Assembly (NCBI RefSeq): GCF_001039355.2
Contig: NW_019775580.1
Location: 694,872 to 758,871 of the forward strand
Source: Lingula anatina
Lineage: Eukaryota; Brachiopoda; Lingulata; Lingulida; Lingulidae
Direction: 5' to 3'
Length of the DNA: 64,000 nucleotides
Position numbers and translations under genes: made by a program. The notes under the pieces were generated by a model, which did no database searches, was not told the origin of the DNA, and saw only the letters and a list, made by a program, of their open reading frames with translations. This document shows positions 58,415 through 64,000 of this stretch, piece by piece (positions within the stretch are counted from its first letter, which is position 1; each line of letters begins with the position of its first letter).

Positions 58415-58625
58415 CTTTTTGGACAGGCACAGTGTGTCTGGACATACAACTATCACTGCATCTGTCATGTACACTATAAAAAAGGCAAAAAAAGTGTTCC
58501 AGAATTACAGGAATGATTCACAGGACTTGCTACAGCTTCAGTCTATTAAATTTATTGTGCAGAAAATACAACATCAGTCTATTAAATTTGTTGTGGAGAA
58601 AATAAGTTTGGCAAGTGAGAAAATT
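58415..58625 (+). repeat. degenerate palindrome-family head with a 36-bp duplication
   Basis: GGACAGGCACA then TGTGTCTGGACA at about 58421-58444 and ATCACTGCATCTGTC match the family head. Then CAGTCTATTAAATTTATTGT and CAGTCTATTAAATTTGTTGT form a 36-bp tandem pair (about 58538-58610). Confidence 0.6.
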
Positions 58626-58735
58626 TCGCAATTGCCAGCCAGAAAACTTTAATACAGTGAAATCAATGGCTATTTTCATCTGTTTTGAGGTTGCAGCAGG
58701 TTGTCAATAAAGACATTTATCTGTATTCTTTTTTC

Positions 58736-61603
58736 TCTAGACTTCATTGTTGTAATATTGTCATTCTTTTCAGTTCCTTTTTTGCAGTGTATCATTAACA
58801 CCCAACAGTTTGCAGCAATTGTATTCAGTTTATAGAATATGTTCAACATTCTACTTATATCAACTACAGGACAACTTTATGTTTACTTATGTTGATTGAA
58901 ATCTTTTAGATATAGAATATATCTTACTGCAGCACTGTCAAATTAGTTGTGTGGATAAAATGTAGTGACATAGCTGAATAAAATGTGCAGTTAAGTTGTT
59001 TATACAGTATATTTTCTTTCACAATACAGTCACACCAGACATATTTTTAACATGAAATAAAACTACAAAAATGTAAAGCAACTCACACTGTTGAACTATT
59101 TTCACTAAACGTCAAAAATCCTCAACTGTTACACTGTATTCCAACCAATGTGGCCCAGCCTTGGCAAGAACTAGCTAGATGCCCTTCTGCAACCAAAAAT
59201 ATTATCTTTCAAGTTTCCTTTGTGTTATGTCAGCATTTTTCGTTACTATGTCAACCTCCCCCCCCCCCAGCCACTTGCTACCGTTACATTTTATTCAACT
59301 AAGTGCAACCCAGCCACTGGGGCCGTCTTTGGCAAGAGCTAGATACATGCCCTTCAATAAGTGAAAATGGTCTTATTACTTTCCTTAAATCTATAGTAAC
59401 CTTTTGTTAAAATATAACTTAAGCTCAACTTAAGTCACAAGAGTCTTAGGATTTTTTTTAAAATTGTAAAACTCAGAGAACCTTGGGACACAGACCATGT
59501 AGTAGAAAAAACTACGGTATTGCAACTTGAATGGTGAAATTCAAATACATAAAAATTATGATAAAGTTTTCTATATATTACCAGTATACACATTTGCATG
59601 TATAAACAATACCATGTTCAACGTGACTGGATACTGCATCTCTGCTCTGTGATGAGTGATTGCTATCCACTTCACTGCTTTATCACATCTCTTTTTTTGA
59701 ACAACAGATAGAAACATTTATTTATCTGTACTGCTAATATTATTTTGCTGAGACACCAATATATGGTAAAGATGGAATTCCTGATATTTAACAGGTCTAT
59801 GTTTCAGTTCAGCACATTGCAGTATACATACTATTCTACGTCATAAACAAACGGGACATTCTCCTCAGAAGTTATCTGTTGTAAATAAGACAAAGTAGAA
59901 TTGGGTAAATACTACAATAAATGCTCGGAGGAACTTAAAAGAGCAAATCCTCATTTTTTTATGAGCAAACTATGTACTATCAGCATTAAAAATTGTTAAT
60001 GCACCAATAATAAAACAAGCTTGGCAATTTGTAATTATGTCAGGTAAGGTTGTTTTCAGGAGATTGTTTCTCAAACTACCCTGACCTTAAAATGGCTATA
60101 GCCAATTTAAAAAATAAATAAGAGACACAACACTGCACATTGAGAGTTTAAGGGAGAAAAATAAATGTTTACATGATGAAATCATTGAAAGTTATCATGT
60201 AATTGAAATGGATAAAACGGTGCAGTGTACAGCTTTTTTTTCTTTTTAAAAATATGGTTTAAATGTTAGAATGAGAATATTTACTACTGCATAAAAGCTA
60301 TTGAATGCCCCTAGCTCGACCCACTTGAAAGCATGTGTCAAGATTTAATTGCTCTGCCCCCGCTGAAATGGTGCCCGTGGGGGGCTGAGAAGCCATTACA
60401 TACTTGTTGTGAGATTACGCAGCTTGCTTTCTAGTGTGCGCCCTATTTGTTCCACAGGCTGTTTAGTCTGTAGATCAACTGGTTGTGAATGTTCTCTAAA
60501 ACATATTCCAATCTTTAGGAGTCAAGATTAAAGCTGCATATTAACCAAGTACATATGTCAAGTTATTGCTGATAACCCTGAACAATAGCACCATAGATTT
60601 TCAAATAGTAGAGCTGAAAAATGAAAGTTTCATTACCTATCTTTAAAATGATAACCGAACAATTTTTTCTGGTTTCTGTGTATTACAGACTGAAAGAAAA
60701 AAGCAGCTGATAGATCATATTAGAAGGTGCCATTTTAAAGCTTTTTAGCTGCCTGAGTGATAACTTTTGGTTTTTTGGCATGTTGACTTTATTTGTTATG
60801 TAAGAAAATGGTACTGATAATATGTTACAGGGCATTTGCTCTTTCTCTTACTTTATCTTTAACTATCAGTAACAGATTAAAATATTAATGAAAAACATTT
60901 TGAGATTATCCTAGTAAAGCTATTTTCATTTTGATATAAATAATTTTAAGGTATCCTAGCTGAGATTACTGATAAATAGAATTTTTCTTTAAAAAATTCT
61001 CCATATTGCAAAACATTGCTCAACAAATTGCTACAAGCTTCAAAAGAAAAATACTGATATCAGGTACTTTTATTTTAGGGGTTTTAATTTTTTTAGGGTC
61101 AGAACTGAGAAAGACAGATATGCAGGATATGTAGACATCAAAAAAATATGACTTTGGGGCAATATCAAACACAGATAGAAAACCATTAAATATCTAAATT
61201 GAAATTCATGGCATTGGGCACTGTTAAATATTTCTTGTTTGACAAGCCAACTTTGTTGCTGGTAACTAACATAAATAATCTTTCAAATTACCTTATGGAC
61301 TTCAATTCAAAATTTATCCTTGTACAAGCTAAGTGATTTTCCCTTGTAACAAACCAAATAATTTCTTCTTCACTAACTGCTTGCTGAAGCATGTCAATGC
61401 AGTCTGGCAACCCGCCCAATTTCATATTCACTAATTACCTGCATTAATGTATATTCCTTGCTGGCAAATGGCTCAAAGATTCTTAATCTCTAATGACCAA
61501 TGGAAGGAGTTCTTCCTTTATACACTAGTATATATTTTTGAAAAATTGCTAATAAACATTTAAAATATCATTTTCAGCGTAAAGAAGCAATTACATTTCC
61601 TAC
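58736..61603. other. convergent intergenic region
   Basis: Between the 3' ends of JARID2 (+) and the kelch-like gene (-). AT-rich with a poly-C run at about 59259-59268 and a partly repeated GCAAGAACTAGCTAGATGCC / GCAAGAGCTAGATACATGCC pair (59164 and 59331). TTTATT at about 61064 could be a poly(A) signal for the minus-strand gene. No other gene seen. Confidence 0.6.
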
Positions 61604-62427
61604 TCAGTTTGCAGTTTCTTGGCTCCACATTAAATTGTGTAAAAAAGCATTGGGAATTTTGACACTAGTTAGTTGCATTCCTCTTTGACCGGGTGGATGA
61701 TTCAGAATCACACCTCTCCAGCTATCTGTCCTATGGTCATAAGCTCGAGCAAAGTGATAAACCCCACCAACATCCAATTCACCACACACCAAGATCTCAT
61801 CTTGAAAAGAAACAGCACCATCTACATGTGAAACCTCAGACATGGTGCACATTCCTGATCTGGCAGAGGGCATCACGGTCCAGTTCTGCAGTTCCCTGGG
61901 AAATACTTCTGTGTCACAAAATCTCATGGCTGCACCATTGTGTGATGCACCTGGGCATGCAAGTCGACGTAAGCCTCCAAATACATATACACTGCCCTTG
62001 TGTCCTACAGCTCGAGCATCAAAACGTCGCTCTTTCATGGGAGGTACTGAGTACCAAGTTTCACATTTGGGATCATAACATTCTACAGCTTCGTAAAGTT
62101 TACCCATAATCCCCCCTCCTAGGACGTAAATTTTTTTATCTAGCACAGCAAAAGCTGACCATGCTCGTTTAAGGTTCATACCAGACACTGTTCTCCATTT
62201 ATTTGTGTATATGTTATACTCTTCCACACTGGTCAGTGGATCTGACATATCATTGCTGCCTCCTAAAGCATAAATATGATCATCAATGGCAGTCAGGCCA
62301 AAGCCCACTCTGGCATGAGACATGGGGGCTATACTTGTCCACTGGTTGTTGTGTGGACAATAACGTTCACCGGTGTTTACAATATGGCCACTGGCATCTC
62401 GCCCCCCTATGGCATAAATGTAGCCAC
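61604..62427 (-). CDS. kelch-like gene last exon: kelch blades 2-6
   Basis: Minus-strand acceptor CGTTTTCCAG before 62427, stop TGA at 61604-61606. Encodes blades GGYIYAIGGRD...W, HIYALGGSND...NKW, KIYVLGGGIMG...ETW, SVYVFGGLRR...QNW and EILVCGELDVGG...DSW. The fifth has a broken double-glycine (CGELD instead of GG). The large insertion in SVYVFGGLRRLACPGASHNG is unusual for a blade. Ends WSQETAN. Confidence 0.93.
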
Positions 62428-63312
62428 CTGGAAAACGAACTTGTTGATCAACAGTCAGACTTTGTGTTTGCAACAGTAAGTATTTACTTTAATTAACACC
62501 TGTTTGCTTAACCCCAGATAACTTGCTTAGAACTTAAAATAAACAACTACTTATCACCAGAAAGGCAAACAGATATATGTTATGAGTGAAATAAAGGGAA
62601 CAATAAAAAGTGCAGAAAATAATTATCTGGCCCATCCTTACCTGCGCTGACCACACTATGGCCAGCCCTGGGTGCCAGGAGTGGCTTCAGAGGTATCCAA
62701 CTGACCCTGTGTCCTGTCTGGGTCTGAGAGCTGTTTGGTGGTACTACACAAGTCACTGTAGCCTTCACTTCCACCACGGGATCATTCCTACAATTTAAGT
62801 CACATGAAACTTTAGAAATTTTGAAATAATTTCCTATTTTTCTATCTCTGTCCTGTATTATGTGTCTGTACAAACTAAAAATAACCTCCTAAACATGCCC
62901 CTTAAAAATACAATTTACTGATCCAAATGTTTATTTTCCTGAGCTCCATGTTACATACCCTTCAACAGGCCCCTCCCCACCAACAGCAACTAAGACCTCA
63001 GAGTATCCTCTCCTCATCCACTCTGGTCGCTCCTCCCTGCTTCTCTGTAGGAACATCTCCAGCTGGGCCTCCTTCACCAGCCTGTTCCCCAGCACATGGT
63101 CCTGGAAATAGGCATCAGGCAGGGCCCCTATCCTCAAACAAGATGACAGGAGGATTTTCAAGTTTGACAGACGTTCACTTTCTTGGCCACACCATCTAAT
63201 GATGCAGTCAAATATGGTCTCTTCATTGACTGAATTGATGGAATCTCGTTGCAGCAATTTCATAGTTTTCTCTGCAGACAGTTGGAGAAACTCTTCACCA
63301 TCGATTATTTGA
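61604..63312 (-). CDS. kelch-like (BTB-BACK-Kelch) protein, 5'-partial
   Basis: Gene-level entry for three exons (62959-63312, 62642-62787, 61604-62427), joined in consistent phases to about 440 residues. KLHL proteins are substrate adaptors of Cullin-3 ubiquitin ligases or cytoskeletal regulators (family knowledge). BACK-domain sequence (QIIDGEEFLQLSAEKTMKLL, IFDCIIRWCGQ) is followed by six kelch blades. The BTB domain and start lie beyond the right edge. I cannot assign a specific KLHL subtype. It converges tail-to-tail on JARID2. Confidence 0.92.
62642..62787 (-). CDS. kelch-like gene middle exon
   Basis: Minus-strand acceptor AATTGTAG before 62787, donor GTAAGG after 62642. Encodes NDPVVEVKATVTCVVPPNSS then GHRVSWIPLKPLLAPRAGHS, the rest of kelch blade 1 (W.PL.PL...R.GHS). 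Introns on either side are short (171 and 214 bp). Confidence 0.9.
62959..63312 (-). CDS. kelch-like gene exon: BACK domain and blade 1 start
   Basis: Minus-strand acceptor CCTTATTTTAG before 63312, donor GTATGT after 62959. Encodes EEFLQLSAEKTMKLLQRDSI, NEETIFDCIIRWCGQES, and later RGYSEVLVAVGGEGPVEG opening the first kelch blade. More coding sequence must lie upstream, right of 63312. Confidence 0.93.
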
Positions 63313-64000
63313 CTAAAATAAGGATAAAATTTTGAAGTTCAATTAATTACTTTATGAGCAACTCCTTTGTGGGACTGTCAGTAGCTAATTGATCTTTTCA
63401 ATGATGGAAAATGTTTTTTATAAATAATATACTTTTTAAATCATAATTTCTTATAATTAGAACAGTAAAAGCACCACAAATACTATACAGATATATAGTT
63501 TTTGTGATTATAAAATGATATTGATAATTTTTGCCCTTTGCAAGAATGAATAATAGCCGTAATCTGCAAGTTAGTGGTTGTTAGTACACCAGTCCTTTGG
63601 ACTAAATATAATGAACTGTGAGTTGATTAAGATGGCTGAAGGGCTTATGAATTTCTTTGAAAAATTATAGCTTGGACTCCATGAAATTTTGTAGGAAATT
63701 ACAGGTGATAATTTGGGGCAGCCTGTTTCCCCAATCAAGGTAAAGTCGAAGGAGTGGAAGGAAACTTTTTGACGTGATTATGGTATTCCATGGAGTGGTG
63801 GAAACATAACATAAATTGTATGAAATTGATTTAAAAAAAAAAAACAACTGTGGATGTTTTGTGTTGCTTTTGCTTATTCTAAGAACAATATGTCAATAAA
63901 AAAAACATTTACCATTTGCAAACTTGGTCATCCTATCATTTATGTGTTATCTTCTTCGCTTTCATAGTATCTAGCCCAAGCAACTGTTACAGTTCCTCAT
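63313..64000 (-). other. intron of the kelch-like gene, up to the window edge
   Basis: No BTB or further BACK exon recognised. The last about 60 bases read on the minus strand give short open stretches (for example AWARYYESEED) that I cannot match to a kelch-like protein. Confidence 0.5.

Larger units (their letters stand above)
56929..58735 (+). other. JARID2: JARID2 3' UTR and candidate poly(A) signals
   Basis: No further coding sequence. AATAAA at 58065-58070, 58258-58263 and 58706-58711 are candidate poly(A) signals; which is used is unknown. About 57285-57385 holds a SINE-like fragment on the minus strand, and 58420-58480 a degenerate palindrome-family head, so the longest UTR would include repeat sequence. 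Confidence 0.55.

Noticed and set aside
63900-64000. A BTB/BACK exon of the kelch-like gene at the window edge
   Set aside because: Minus-strand reading gives NSCLG then a stop, or VAWARYYESEED, neither convincingly kelch-like; no donor is visible.

Overview
This is a 64 kb piece of an animal nuclear genome: AT-rich, intron-rich and full of decayed transposable elements and microsatellites. The protein-coding genes are clearly metazoan. TGACCT-rich dispersed repeats, a Penelope-like retroelement relic and a lophotrochozoan-type peptide GPCR suggest a marine invertebrate, perhaps a mollusc. That is inference; no species-diagnostic sequence is visible. There are two assembly gaps (N runs at 190-857 and 28101-28337).

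Layout. The + strand from 4160 to 56928 carries the JARID2 orthologue (Jumonji and AT-rich interaction domain protein 2, an accessory subunit of Polycomb repressive complex 2). I could join 22 coding exons with matching splice phases, giving about 1910 residues; the first coding exon(s) lie left of the window. Reading order: PRC2-contacting N-terminal segments (a histone-H3-like lysine motif and the [13 protein letters not shown] segment), a Ser/Thr-rich exon, an unusually large 665-codon exon of unknown function, proline-rich and lysine-rich exons, JmjN, ARID, a catalytically degenerate JmjC domain, a C-terminal zinc finger, then a basic tail and 3' UTR. A 22.5 kb intron (25695-48249) between the post-ARID exon and the JmjC exons holds, on the opposite strand, a complete class A GPCR (38561-39817) with a possible TATA box and 5' non-coding exon, plus many repeats. 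From the right edge, on the minus strand, comes the 3' part of a kelch-like (BACK-Kelch) gene (63312 down to 61604), which converges tail-to-tail on JARID2.

Repeats explain most of the remaining sequence. They include: a palindrome-headed repeat family containing a 159-bp internal satellite (about 1.2-3.9 kb and 31.2-33.1 kb, with partial copies elsewhere); a 756-bp element with 140-bp terminal inverted repeats, a 5-bp target duplication and an internal cysteine-rich ORF (23219-23974); a 908-bp Harbinger-like element with TTA target duplications (16638-17545); two related foldback elements (12217-12404, 17741-17914); a LINE relic (about 22770-23140); a Penelope-like GIY-YIG relic (about 46880-47480); several dispersed repeat pairs; and microsatellites.

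How the genes relate: JARID2 is a chromatin regulator, the kelch-like gene a probable Cullin-3 adaptor, and the GPCR a membrane receptor. Nothing in the sequence suggests a shared pathway. Their proximity is nesting and convergence, not an operon.
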